A DNA stretch of 64,000 bases. It comes from Kytococcus schroeteri. GTDB lineage: Bacteria > Actinomycetota > Actinomycetes > Actinomycetales > Dermatophilaceae. The notes below the pieces were generated by a model. That model searched no databases. It saw nothing but the letters and a program-made list of their open reading frames with translations, and was not told the DNA's origin. The position numbers and the translations under genes are program-made. Positions 36,380 through 51,932 of this stretch are shown here, piece after piece (within the stretch, counting starts at the first letter, position 1; the number at the start of each line of letters is the position of its first letter). Location: positions 1 through 64,000 of the forward strand of contig NZ_JBHLVH010000027.1 in NCBI RefSeq assembly GCF_042433515.1. Reading direction: 5' to 3'.

Positions 36380-36753
36380 TACTTCTTCTCCTTCTTGGCG
36401 CCGTAGTGGGAACGAGCCTGGTTGCGGTCCTTGACGCCCTGGGCGTCGAGGGCACCGCGGATGATCTTGTAGCGGACACCGGGGAGGTCCTTCACGCCGC
36501 CGCCACGCACGAGCACGATGGAGTGCTCCTGCAGGTTGTGGCCGACGCCGGGGATGTACGCGGTGACCTCGATGCCGCTGGTCAGGCGCACACGCGCGAC
36601 CTTGCGGAGGGCCGAGTTCGGCTTCTTGGGGGTGGTGGTGTACACGCGGGTGCACACGCCACGACGCTGGGGCGAGCCCTTGAGGGCCGGGGCGTCAAAC
36701 TTCTTGACCTTGTCCCGGCGGCCCTTGCGGACCAGCTGGTTGATGGTAGGCAC
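36379..36753 (-). CDS. rpsL: 30S ribosomal protein S12 (uS12)
   Basis: S12 lies in the decoding centre. The 124-aa protein starts at GTG 36753 (PTINQLVRKGRRDKVKK) after GGAG. Both lysines tied to streptomycin sensitivity are wild type, in TTTPKKPNSALRK and in RGGGVKDLPGVRY. It is the first gene of the str operon, with a promoter at 37009-37037 and a leader of about 250 nt. Confidence 0.97.
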   Translation of the reverse strand: MPTINQLVRKGRRDKVKKFDAPALKGSPQRRGVCTRVYTTTPKKPNSALRKVARVRLTSGIEVTAYIPGVGHNLQEHSIVLVRGGGVKDLPGVRYKIIRGALDAQGVKDRNQARSHYGAKKEKK

Positions 36754-37008
36754 TGATGAAACTCCGTGTTTCGTCGTTGTCGCCGCGGTGGCGGCTCCTG
36801 GATGAGTCGCGTGGCCCGTCCCGGGACCCGGCGGGGTGGGAACCCCCGCGGAGCCGGCGGCCGATGGCCACACGCTCCCCCACCTGCACTTCCGATCCAC
36901 ACCCGTGGCCGACTGCCGGCATCGATGGGATGTCGAGCACCGCCGGCGGCCTCGTGGAGGTCGACTGCCCGGTGGAGGGCGGCGCGGGCGAGCCCACGCC
37001 AATCGGCA

Positions 37009-37037
37009 ACTTTATGGCAGATGCGGCGTGGCTCCAA
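37009..37037 (-). promoter_or_regulatory. Promoter of the str operon
   Basis: TTGGAG (37032-37037) and TAAAGT (37009-37014) on the minus strand are spaced by 17 nt. The predicted start near 37002 gives a leader of about 250 nt before rpsL. The rest of the 36754-37008 interval has no coding frame. Confidence 0.65.
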
Positions 37038-37069
37038 ATCCAGAAGGGGCGGACGGGGTACGGAACGCA

Positions 37070-37102
37070 GCGAGGGCCCCTCCCGGCGGGAGGGGCCCTC
37101 GC
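37070..37102 (-). terminator. Terminator after rpoC
   Basis: Perfect 15-bp arms (37070-37084 and 37088-37102) around GGC lie 36 nt beyond the rpoC stop. No U-tract is present. Confidence 0.75.
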
Positions 37103-37137
37103 AGGACCGCACCGGTCACGGGGACCGGGTCAGCAGG

Positions 37138-41031
<3,894 letters not shown>

Positions 41032-41081
41032 AGGTGTCCTTCTCTCGTGTTCCGGGGGCTAGAGGGTTCGCTCGGGTCTTC

Positions 41082-44567
<3,486 letters not shown>

Positions 44568-44759
44568 GGAGTGTCCTTCCTCAAGGCCGTGCATGTTCGG
44601 TGCGGTCACGCCACCGCGGGAACTCCTCCCCCGCACCGGTCGGCCTGCGCCCCCGCCGGGCGGTCACGGATCCCCACACGCGAGGCGGAGGTGTCGGCGG
44701 ACGTCTGGCGCGCGGGCGTCGGGGGTGGGGTTGGAGACAAAGGGGCAGCGCAACGAGTC

Positions 44760-44788
44760 ACAGTACACCCCTGTCAAGGGCCCGTCAA
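44760..44788 (-). promoter_or_regulatory. Promoter of rpoBC
   Basis: TTGACG (44783-44788) and TACTGT (44760-44765) on the minus strand are separated by 17 nt, the best promoter match in the window. Start is predicted near 44753. The 392-nt region 44568-44959 otherwise holds only the long rpoB leader and the ABC transporter terminator. Confidence 0.75.
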
Positions 44789-44914
44789 ACGCCGACGACG
44801 TGCCGCCGCCTTCCCCCGGCGTCGGTCCGCGTCGTGGGACCGCCCCCGCCCCGACGAGCGGTTGAACTGTGCCCCACACCACCGGCCCCGGTCAATCCCG
44901 ACACGCACCCGGGG

Positions 44915-44956
44915 CCTGGGTCCGGACCGCCCTGCCCGGCCCGGCCCGGACCCAGG
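44915..44956 (-). terminator. Terminator after the ABC exporter gene
   Basis: CCTGGGTCCGG (44915-44925) and CCGGACCCAGG (44946-44956) form an 11-bp stem a few bases beyond the stop at 44960. Confidence 0.6.
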
Positions 44957-44959
44957 TGC

Positions 44960-47900
44960 TCACCCCGCGAGGTGCCCCCACTGGCGCTCGAGCTCGCTCC
45001 ACGGGCCGGTGGCCACCACGCGCCCGCCGCGGAGCACCGCCACCCGGTCCGCCCGCTGGAGGGCCGACCGCTTGGACGTGGCACCCACCACCGTGGTGCC
45101 CCCCGCGCGCAGGGCCTCCCAGAGCTCCACCTCGGTGCGGGCGTCCAGCGCCGACGAGACGTCGTCGGCCAGCACCAGCTGCGCGTCCGCCGCCAGTGCA
45201 CGGGCCAGCGCCAGGCGCTGCACCTGGCCGCCGGAGAGGCGCACCCCGCGGTGGCCCACGAGGGCCTCGGAGCCGCCGGCCGCGGTGAGATCCGGGCCAA
45301 GGCGGGCCACGTCCACGGCCGCCTCGACCGCACGCTCGTGGTCGAGCCGGAGGTTCTCGGCGAAGCTGCCCGAGAGGACCCGCGGGACCTGCGCGACCCA
45401 CGCCACCTGACCGGGGCGCAGGAAGGTCTCGGGGTCGTCGACGGCCCGGTCGTTCCAGCGCAGCGTGCCGCGGGTGTGCTCCAGGCCGGCCAGGCCCCGC
45501 AGGAGGCTGGACTTGCCGGAACCCACCGGTCCCACGAGGAGCACGAGCTCGCCGGCGTGCACCGTGAGGTCCACGCCCTCCACACCGACCGTGCCGTCGT
45601 CGTGGACGACGTCCAGCCCCTGGAGCGTCAGCGCCCGCAGCGGCTCCACCTCCACGGGTGCGGGACCGGGTGCCCGTCCGGACACGAGGTCCACGCCCTC
45701 GGGGAGGGACACCAGGTCGCGGCCACCGGCCATGCCGTGGGTGGCCTGCTGCCACGAGCGCACACCGGGGGCCTCGGTGATCACCGCACCGGCCACCTGC
45801 CCGAACCAGACGAACCCGAGCACGGTGCTGGCCACGAGCAGGGTGGTGGAGAGGTCCCAGTACCCCTGCTGGTGGGCCCACCAGGCGCCCACGGCGGCCA
45901 GCTGGAGCAGGATCGGCGGCAGGCCCTTGAGGCCTGCGGCCACGCGGTGCTCCAGGACCGCGGCCTCCACGCGGCGCCGGTCGAGTGACAGCAGGTGGCG
46001 GCGCACCTGGGGCATCCGCCCGGAGAGCTTCACCGTGCGCGCGGACTCCAGGGCGGAGCCGACCGCACGCCCGAACTCGGCCCGCAGGGCGGAGGCCGCC
46101 GTGGCCGACCGGCCGGCCAGGGGCCGCCCGAGGGCGGAGACCAGGGCCGATCCAGCGAGCACGGCCAGCAGCACCAGGCCGCTCGTGGCGTGCCCGGAGA
46201 CGAGGGCGGTGAACAGCGCGATGAGCAGACCGTTGACGAGGTCCACCCACCGGTCGGTGTAGCGAATGTACCGCTCGCCGTCCATGGCCCGGGCCACCAC
46301 CTCGCCGGGCGGCAGCTTCTCCGTGCGTCGTTGCTCGGTCTGCCCCACGAGCACGGCCATGCGGATGCGCAGCATGAGCTCCACCCACCACCGGGGGTAG
46401 CGCAGGATCGCCGCCCCCAGCAGCAGCGGGGCCGAGACCAGCAACACCACGATCGCCGTCACCCACCCCCACGGGGAGCCCCCGGAGGCGAGCACCTCGA
46501 CGAGCCGACCCCAGGCCCAGGCCGTCCCCGCTCCGACGGCGCCGCTGAGCGAGAGCGCGAGGAACAGCGGGATGGACACCAGGCCCCAGGCCGGCCGCGC
46601 CGTGATGGCGCGCCAGACCGCACGGGCCAGCGACGGTGCGCGGCCGGCGTCGCGGGTGGGGGGCGGCGTGGTGAGGCGACGGGCCGTACCCACCGCGTGC
46701 TGGGTGGCCTCGTCCTCGGTGGGGTCGGGCTCCTCCTGCGCGGCGTGGTCCCCGGCGGTGGCCGCGCGCAGGAGGTCGCGGAAGGCGCCGTCGTCGGCGG
46801 ACAGCTGCGCGTGGGTGCCGTGCTGGAGCACGCGACCGTCCTGGAGCACGGCCACGAGGTCGGCCCGCTCGATCGTCCCGAGCCGGTGGGCCACGAGCAC
46901 GCCGGTGCGCCCCGAGAGCAGGCGCTCGGAGGCGCGCACCACGCGTTGCTCGGTGACCGGGTCCATCCGGGCGGTGGCCTCGTCGAGCACCACCACCTGC
47001 ACGTCACGGGCCAGCAAGCGCGCGAAGGCGAGCAGCTGCTCCTCCCCCGCCGAGAGCGTCAGGCCGCCCGGGCCGAGCAGGGTGTGCAGGCCGTCGGGCA
47101 GCGCGGCCACCCAGTCGGTGAGACCCAGCTCGTCGACGACGGCCTGCACGTGCTCGTCGCCGAGGTCCTCGAAGAGCGTGATGTTCTGCGCCAGCGTGCC
47201 GGCGAGCACCTCGGTGCGCTGGGTGACCGTGCCCACGCCCCCGCGGAGGGCCGCGAGGTCGGTGGTGCCCACGTCCTGCCCGCCGAGCAGCACGGTGCCG
47301 GCCGGGGGCTCGATGGCGCGCGTCACCATCGAGGCGAGGGTGGACTTGCCCGACCCGGTGCGCCCCACCAGGGCCAGCGTCTGGCCGGCCGGCACGTGGA
47401 GGTCGATGCCCCGCAGCGCGAAGGTGCCCTGCCCGTAGGAGAAGTCCAGGTCGGCGAAGCGCAGGTCGAGCGGCCCCTCGGGCAGCGGGTCACCCCCGAC
47501 GGGCTCGGCCTCGGAGGCGATGGCCTGCCGCACGCGGATGACTGCTCCCATACCGGCCTGGAGCTCCGGCAGCTGTTGGGACAGCTGCGACATGACGCCG
47601 ACGAAGCGGCTGCTCACGAGGAAGAGGGTGACCAGCGCGGAGATGCCCAGGTGCCCGCCCTCCACGGCCCAGGCACCCCCGACCACGAGCACCACCATGA
47701 GCAGCTGCAGCACCAGCCCGCTACGGAGGATGACCGCGACCTCCTGGCCCAGCACCGCCCGGAAGCGGCGGTGGACCTCGGCGGAGAGCTCGGCCAGGCG
47801 GCGCACGGCGAACGGCTGGCCGAGGCTGGTGCGCAGGTCGTCCCGGGCGGCGATGCCCTCCTCGAGGGCCGCGGCGTGCGCGGTGAACGCGGCCTCCTCG

Positions 47901-48478
47901 TGCACCTTGAGCTCGGCGATCCGGGGCAGCAACGGGCGCACCACGAGCAGGGTGGCGGCGCCGACCACCGGGAAGAGGAACCAGGCGGGCCACCAGGTGA
48001 GCCCGGCCACGACCCACATCGGCACGACGGCCACCAGGGTGGACAGGACGTTCCACAGCATGTCCCGGCTCAGCGAGCCGATCTCCGTGGCGTCGTCGTC
48101 GATGCGGTCGAGCAGCTCACCGACCGCCTGGTCGCCCAGGGCCGCCACCGGTTGCGCGGTCACGGCGGTCAACACGTCGCGGCGCAGCTCGCCCTCGGCG
48201 CGGTCGACCTCCCCCACCCACAGCAGGCGGCCCACGGCATCGAGCACCACGCCACCCACGAGGGCCAGGGCGAGCCACCCCACGAGGGGCGCCTGCGGGT
48301 CCTGAGCGAGGCGACCGGCCAGGACGGCCCCCACGGACTGGCCCACGCCGCCCACGGTCAGCACGGCCAGCGCCACGGCGGACACCGGCGTGAGCAGGCG
48401 TCGCCAGGTGACGGGGCGGGGGGTGGCGCCGGCCCGTCCGGCAGCGTGGACGGCGGTGGGGCGCGAGGGGTGGGGCAT
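44960..48478 (-). CDS. Fused tandem ABC exporter (TMD-NBD-TMD-NBD)
   Basis: One 1172-aa chain holds both halves of a heterodimer-type ABC exporter in the membrane. Half 1: six hydrophobic segments, Walker A GRTGSGKST (about 372), signature LSAGEEQ (about 474), Walker B VVLDEATA (about 498), H-loop AHRLG. Half 2: Walker A GPVGSGKSS (about 988), signature LSGGQVQ (about 1081), Walker B LADDVSS with Asp in place of the catalytic Glu, and no H-loop His (GATSKR). So one ATP site (half-1 Walker motifs with half-2 signature) looks competent and the other degenerate, as in TM287/288-like exporters. Substrate unknown. It lies alone between rplL and rpoB, not divergent from any regulator. Confidence 0.9.
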   Translation of the reverse strand: MPHPSRPTAVHAAGRAGATPRPVTWRRLLTPVSAVALAVLTVGGVGQSVGAVLAGRLAQDPQAPLVGWLALALVGGVVLDAVGRLLWVGEVDRAEGELRRDVLTAVTAQPVAALGDQAVGELLDRIDDDATEIGSLSRDMLWNVLSTLVAVVPMWVVAGLTWWPAWFLFPVVGAATLLVVRPLLPRIAELKVHEEAAFTAHAAALEEGIAARDDLRTSLGQPFAVRRLAELSAEVHRRFRAVLGQEVAVILRSGLVLQLLMVVLVVGGAWAVEGGHLGISALVTLFLVSSRFVGVMSQLSQQLPELQAGMGAVIRVRQAIASEAEPVGGDPLPEGPLDLRFADLDFSYGQGTFALRGIDLHVPAGQTLALVGRTGSGKSTLASMVTRAIEPPAGTVLLGGQDVGTTDLAALRGGVGTVTQRTEVLAGTLAQNITLFEDLGDEHVQAVVDELGLTDWVAALPDGLHTLLGPGGLTLSAGEEQLLAFARLLARDVQVVVLDEATARMDPVTEQRVVRASERLLSGRTGVLVAHRLGTIERADLVAVLQDGRVLQHGTHAQLSADDGAFRDLLRAATAGDHAAQEEPDPTEDEATQHAVGTARRLTTPPPTRDAGRAPSLARAVWRAITARPAWGLVSIPLFLALSLSGAVGAGTAWAWGRLVEVLASGGSPWGWVTAIVVLLVSAPLLLGAAILRYPRWWVELMLRIRMAVLVGQTEQRRTEKLPPGEVVARAMDGERYIRYTDRWVDLVNGLLIALFTALVSGHATSGLVLLAVLAGSALVSALGRPLAGRSATAASALRAEFGRAVGSALESARTVKLSGRMPQVRRHLLSLDRRRVEAAVLEHRVAAGLKGLPPILLQLAAVGAWWAHQQGYWDLSTTLLVASTVLGFVWFGQVAGAVITEAPGVRSWQQATHGMAGGRDLVSLPEGVDLVSGRAPGPAPVEVEPLRALTLQGLDVVHDDGTVGVEGVDLTVHAGELVLLVGPVGSGKSSLLRGLAGLEHTRGTLRWNDRAVDDPETFLRPGQVAWVAQVPRVLSGSFAENLRLDHERAVEAAVDVARLGPDLTAAGGSEALVGHRGVRLSGGQVQRLALARALAADAQLVLADDVSSALDARTEVELWEALRAGGTTVVGATSKRSALQRADRVAVLRGGRVVATGPWSELERQWGHLAG

Positions 48479-48541
48479 GGGGTCAACCTATGCCCCGGCA
48501 CCGACGAGCTCACCTGGTTTTCCGCACCCTCCGGACATGCG

Positions 48542-48576
48542 ACAGCGGGCCCCACCGTGACGGTGGGGCCCGCTGT
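48542..48576 (-). terminator. Terminator after rplL
   Basis: Perfect arms of 17 nt (48542-48558 and 48560-48576) lie 39 nt after the rplL stop; the functional loop is TGA. Confidence 0.75.
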
Positions 48577-48614
48577 GACCGCAGTGCGGCGAGGGGGTCA
48601 GTGACCCCCGGAGA

Positions 48615-49004
48615 TCACTTGATCTCGACGGTGGCGCCGGCGCCCTCGAGGGCCTCCTTGGCCTTGTCGGCCTCCTCCTTGGAGACACCCTCCAGGACGG
48701 GCTTGGGGGCGCCGTCCACGAGGTCCTTGGCCTCCTTCAGACCCAGGGAGGTCAGACCGCGCACCTCCTTGATGACGCCGATCTTCTTGTCACCGGCGGC
48801 AGCCAGGATGACGTCGAACTCGGTCTTCTCCTCGGCGGCGGCGCCGGCGTCGCCGCCAGCGGCCGGGGCCGCACCGGCAACCGCGACGGGGGCGGCGGCG
48901 GTGACCTCGAAGACCTCCTCGAACTGCTTCACGAACTCGGAGAGCTCGATCAGCGTCATCTCCTTGAACTGCTCGATGAGCTCGTCGTTGCTGAGCTTGG
49001 CCAT
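48615..49004 (-). CDS. rplL: 50S ribosomal protein L7/L12 (bL12)
   Basis: L7/L12 forms the mobile stalk that recruits translation GTPases. The 129-aa protein has the dimerising N-terminus (LSNDELIEQFKEMTLIELSE), a 20-residue Ala/Gly hinge and the C-terminal domain (KIGVIKEVRGLTSLGLKEAK). GAAAGGAAG precedes the ATG; rplJ is 89 nt upstream. Confidence 0.97.
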   Translation of the reverse strand: MAKLSNDELIEQFKEMTLIELSEFVKQFEEVFEVTAAAPVAVAGAAPAAGGDAGAAAEEKTEFDVILAAAGDKKIGVIKEVRGLTSLGLKEAKDLVDGAPKPVLEGVSKEEADKAKEALEGAGATVEIK

Positions 49005-49093
49005 GGTGGCTTCCTTTCGTTACTGCCGTGAGTGGCGTGCCCGGCGGGCCGGGCGAGTTGTGGTGGCTGGTCGCTGGGCGGGAGCCCGGGCGA

Positions 49094-49717
49094 TCAGTTG
49101 TCGTCGCCACCCTCGGCGACGTCGGTGGTGGACTCCTCGGAGTCCGCGGCAGCGTCCTCGGCGGGCGCGTCCGCAGCGGCCGGGGCGCCGGACACCGGGC
49201 CCTCGGTCTCGACCTTCTGACGCAGGGCCTCGGCCAGACGTGCCATCTGGGCCGGGGCGCCGTTGAGCAGAGCGGCGGTGTTGGCCATCGGAGCCTTCAT
49301 CGCACCGGCCAGCTTGGCCAGCAGCGTCTCGCGGCTCTCCAGGCTGGCGAGCTTCTCGATGTCGGCGGCGCTGAACGCCTGGCCGTCGACGAGACCAGCC
49401 TTGAGGACCAGGGCCTCGTTCTCCTTGGCGAAGTCACGCAGGCCCTTGGCCACCTCGACCGGGTCACCGGTGACGAAGGCGATGGCGGTGGGGCCGGACA
49501 GGTGACCGTCGAACGCGTCGACGCCCACCTCGGCCGCCGCACGGGCGGTCAGCGTGTTCTTCACCACGGAGTACGTCGCGTTGCCGCGCAGCTTGGAGCG
49601 GAGCTCCGCCATCTGCGCGACGGTCAGGCCGCGGTACTCGGTCAGCACGGCCGCGTTCGAGTCGCGAAGCTGAGCCGCGATCTCGGCGATGACGGCATCC
49701 TTCTCGGGATTCGCCAT
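49094..49717 (-). CDS. rplJ: 50S ribosomal protein L10 (uL10) with acidic tail
   Basis: L10 anchors L7/L12 dimers on the ribosome and in E. coli represses its own operon. The 207-aa protein has MANPEKDAVIAEIAAQLRDS and VLTEYRGLTVAQMAELR; residues after about 170 form an acidic Ala/Asp/Glu tail beyond the normal length of about 170. AAGGAGG fixes the ATG at 49717. The leader contains a U-tract hairpin. Confidence 0.97.
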   Translation of the reverse strand: MANPEKDAVIAEIAAQLRDSNAAVLTEYRGLTVAQMAELRSKLRGNATYSVVKNTLTARAAAEVGVDAFDGHLSGPTAIAFVTGDPVEVAKGLRDFAKENEALVLKAGLVDGQAFSAADIEKLASLESRETLLAKLAGAMKAPMANTAALLNGAPAQMARLAEALRQKVETEGPVSGAPAAADAPAEDAAADSEESTTDVAEGGDDN

Positions 49718-49757
49718 GTGGGCCTCCTTACAGTGGTGGTGCCGGGCCCCACGAACG

Positions 49758-49783
49758 AAAAAACCCCGTGCGCAGGCACGGGG
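49758..49783 (-). promoter_or_regulatory. Intrinsic-terminator-like hairpin in the rplJ leader, candidate attenuator
   Basis: On the minus strand CCCCGTGC and GCACGGGG form an 8-bp stem (49764-49783) followed directly by six T (49758-49763), 40 nt before the rplJ ATG. It lies between the promoter and the gene, so it can stop transcription before rplJL. L10 leaders controlled by L10(L12)4 binding are an established class; which sequence would form the antiterminator is not clear. Confidence 0.65.
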
Positions 49784-49946
49784 CAAACTCCTCGACACCC
49801 CGCGTCGACACCCTCACGGGCGGACGCAGCGGTCCGGGAACTCGTCTCACACCTACGCGGGCCGTCCGTCGAGCGGAACCTTCGGTGGTGCTCCCACTCC
49901 GTCTCCGGCGTGCGGGCACCAACGACCGGCGGTCATTGGTCAGGCA

Positions 49947-49976
49947 AGAGTAGCGGAGGCCCACGCCGCGCACCAA
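49947..49976 (-). promoter_or_regulatory. Promoter of rplJL
   Basis: TTGGTG (49971-49976) and TACTCT (49947-49952) on the minus strand are 18 nt apart. The predicted start near 49940 gives a leader of about 220 nt that includes the attenuator-like hairpin. The 49718-50057 interval has no coding frame. Confidence 0.65.
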
Positions 49977-50057
49977 CTCGGCAACGGTGAGGCCGCTCAC
50001 CCCGTCCCATGACGGATGTCATGCCCCACGAGCCCGCCCCCGCTCAAGACTGGGGCC

Positions 50058-50468
50058 ATGCGAACCCCGCTCCTCTGGACCCTGACCCTCGGAACCGTGC
50101 TCACCCTCGGCCTGGCCGTCCACCGTGTCGACGCCCTGACCGTCGAGTCGGCCCTGCCCGCACTGCTCGTGAGCGCGCTCAGCAGCCTGGCGCTCATGGT
50201 GGCCGCGTGGTTCGCGCCGCTGAAGGGCGCCCGCAGCACCGCCGGCACGCCGCTCGCCCCGTGGGACACCCGCTGGAACGAGCGCAAGGTGCAGCAGCTC
50301 GGCGCCGCGACCGCCGCGACGCTCGGCCTCACCTGGCTCAACGTCCTCGACCCCGGCATGGCGCTGGTGACGGGGATCGTCGTCGCCCTGCTGTTCGGGT
50401 TCATGACGGGGCGTTCCGAGGAGGAGCCCCAGCACGAGGCCGACACCCCGGACGGACAGGGCGCCTGA
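50058..50468 (+). CDS. Small membrane protein, unknown function
   Basis: This 136-aa protein has three hydrophobic segments at about residues 5-22, 33-55 and 98-116 (MALVTGIVVALLFGFMTG) and a short acidic C-terminal tail. I recognise no family. The ATG at 50058 starts the hydrophobic region; it has no clear Shine-Dalgarno, and AAGACT at 50046-50051 is spaced 6 nt before it, as in other leaderless candidates here. It is divergent from rplJ and ends in a strong hairpin shared with rplA. Confidence 0.72.
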   Translation: MRTPLLWTLTLGTVLTLGLAVHRVDALTVESALPALLVSALSSLALMVAAWFAPLKGARSTAGTPLAPWDTRWNERKVQQLGAATAATLGLTWLNVLDPGMALVTGIVVALLFGFMTGRSEEEPQHEADTPDGQGA

Positions 50469-50508
50469 CACGGCCCGCCACCACCGGACACCCCGGGACC
50501 GACGACGC

Positions 50509-50542
50509 CGAAGGGCCCCTCCCGAGCGGGAGGGGCCCTTCG
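50509..50542. terminator. Bidirectional hairpin terminator
   Basis: CGAAGGGCCCCTCCCG (50509-50524) and CGGGAGGGGCCCTTCG (50527-50542) are perfect arms between the convergent small membrane protein gene and rplA. Confidence 0.75.
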
Positions 50543-50580
50543 CGGTGCTCACGGCCGCGGCGAGACCGTCACGGGGTGGC

Positions 50581-51276
50581 TCAGGCGTCGGCCTTGGCAC
50601 CCAGGTCCAGCGGGATGCCGGGACCCATCGTGGTGGAGAGCACCGAACGGGTGATGTAGCGACCCTTGGCGGCGTTCGGCTTCAGGCGCATGACCTCGTC
50701 CATCGCGGCGTTGAAGTTCTCCACCAGCTGGTCGGTCGAGAACGACGCCTTGCCGATGATGAACTGCACGTTGGCGTGCTTGTCGTTGCGGAACTCGATC
50801 TTGCCGCCCTTGATGTCGGTGACGGCCTTGGCCACGTCCATGGTCACGGTGCCGGTCTTCGGGTTCGGCATGAGGCCACGCGGACCCAGCACCTTGCCCA
50901 GACGGCCGACCTTGCCCATGAGGTCCGGGGTGGCGACGACGGCGTCGAAGTCGAGCCAGCCGCCGGCGATCTTCTCGACGAGCTCGTCGGAGCCGACGTG
51001 GTCGGCACCCGCCTCGCGAGCGGCCTCGGCCTTGTCACCGTTGGCCAGCACGACCACGCGGGCGGTCTTACCGGTGCCGTTCGGCAGGTTCACGGTGCCG
51101 CGGACCATCTGGTCGGCCTTGCGCGGGTCGATGCCCAGACGCAGGGAGACGTCGACGGTGGAGTCCCACTTGGTGGTGGCGATCTCCTGGGCCAGGGCGA
51201 TGGCCTCACGGGGGGTGTAGGCCTTGCCGGCCTCGATCTTCTCCGCTGCGGCGCGGTAGTTCTTGCTGCGCTTCAT
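50581..51276 (-). CDS. rplA: 50S ribosomal protein L1 (uL1)
   Basis: L1 forms the mobile stalk at the E site and in E. coli represses rplKA. The 231-aa protein has KRSKNYRAAAEKIEAGKAYT and the conserved GLMPNPKTGTVTMDVAKAV. It follows rplK by 102 nt and ends at a strong bidirectional hairpin. Confidence 0.97.
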   Translation of the reverse strand: MKRSKNYRAAAEKIEAGKAYTPREAIALAQEIATTKWDSTVDVSLRLGIDPRKADQMVRGTVNLPNGTGKTARVVVLANGDKAEAAREAGADHVGSDELVEKIAGGWLDFDAVVATPDLMGKVGRLGKVLGPRGLMPNPKTGTVTMDVAKAVTDIKGGKIEFRNDKHANVQFIIGKASFSTDQLVENFNAAMDEVMRLKPNAAKGRYITRSVLSTTMGPGIPLDLGAKADA

Positions 51277-51378
51277 GGTTCTCTCCTCGGGAAAGGGGTG
51301 GGAGTCGTGGTCGTGCGGGCCAGCGCCGGCCCTACCACTGGGGCGCGGTGACGGCGGGTGCCGTCACCGCAGGGGGCC

Positions 51379-51810
51379 TCAGCCCTCGACGGTGATGCCC
51401 ATGGAACGGGCGGTGCCGGCGATGATGCGCTTGGCCATGTCGAGGTCGTTGGCGTTGAGGTCCTTCATCTTGGTCTCGGCGATCTCGGCCACCTGGGCGT
51501 CCGTGATCTTGCCGACCTTGTTCACGTGCGGCTCGCCGGAACCCTTGGGCACGCCGGCAGCCTTCTTGATGAGCTGGGCGGCCGGCGGGGTCTTGGTGAT
51601 GAAGGTGAAGGAGCGGTCCTCGTAGACCGTGATCTCCACCGGGATGATGTTGCCGCGCTGCGACTCCGTGGCGGCGTTGTACGCCTTGACGAAGTCCATG
51701 ATGTTGACACCGGCGGCACCGAGCGCGGGACCGACCGGGGGCGCCGGGGTGGCGGCGCCGGCCTCGATCTGCAGCTTGATGAAGCTGGCGACCTTCTTCT
51801 TGGGGGCCAT
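51379..51810 (-). CDS. rplK: 50S ribosomal protein L11 (uL11)
   Basis: L11 lies in the GTPase-associated centre and is needed for stringent response sensing by Rel. The 143-aa protein starts [20 protein letters not shown] and has the [20 protein letters not shown] block. AAGGAGCAAC precedes the ATG. A hairpin-bearing 122-nt gap separates it from nusG. Confidence 0.97.
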
Positions 51811-51908
51811 GTTGTTGCTCCTTGGTCGTGGGCCGACGCCGTGGGCGATGACCCGGTTGCATCGCCACCGCCGGGCGGTGGCAGGTCAGGACCCCGAGGG
51901 GTCCGGGT

Positions 51909-51926
51909 GCGGGGCCGCGGCCCCGC
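51909..51926 (-). terminator. Short GC hairpin between nusG and rplK
   Basis: GCGGGGC and GCCCCGC pair across CGCG just after the nusG stop. It may be a partial terminator that separates secE-nusG from rplKA. Confidence 0.4.
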
Positions 51927-51932
51927 CGCGCA

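Noticed and set aside
45995..48604. An 869-codon open frame antisense to the ABC exporter
   Set aside because: Low-complexity translation with no domain, fully covered by the exporter gene.
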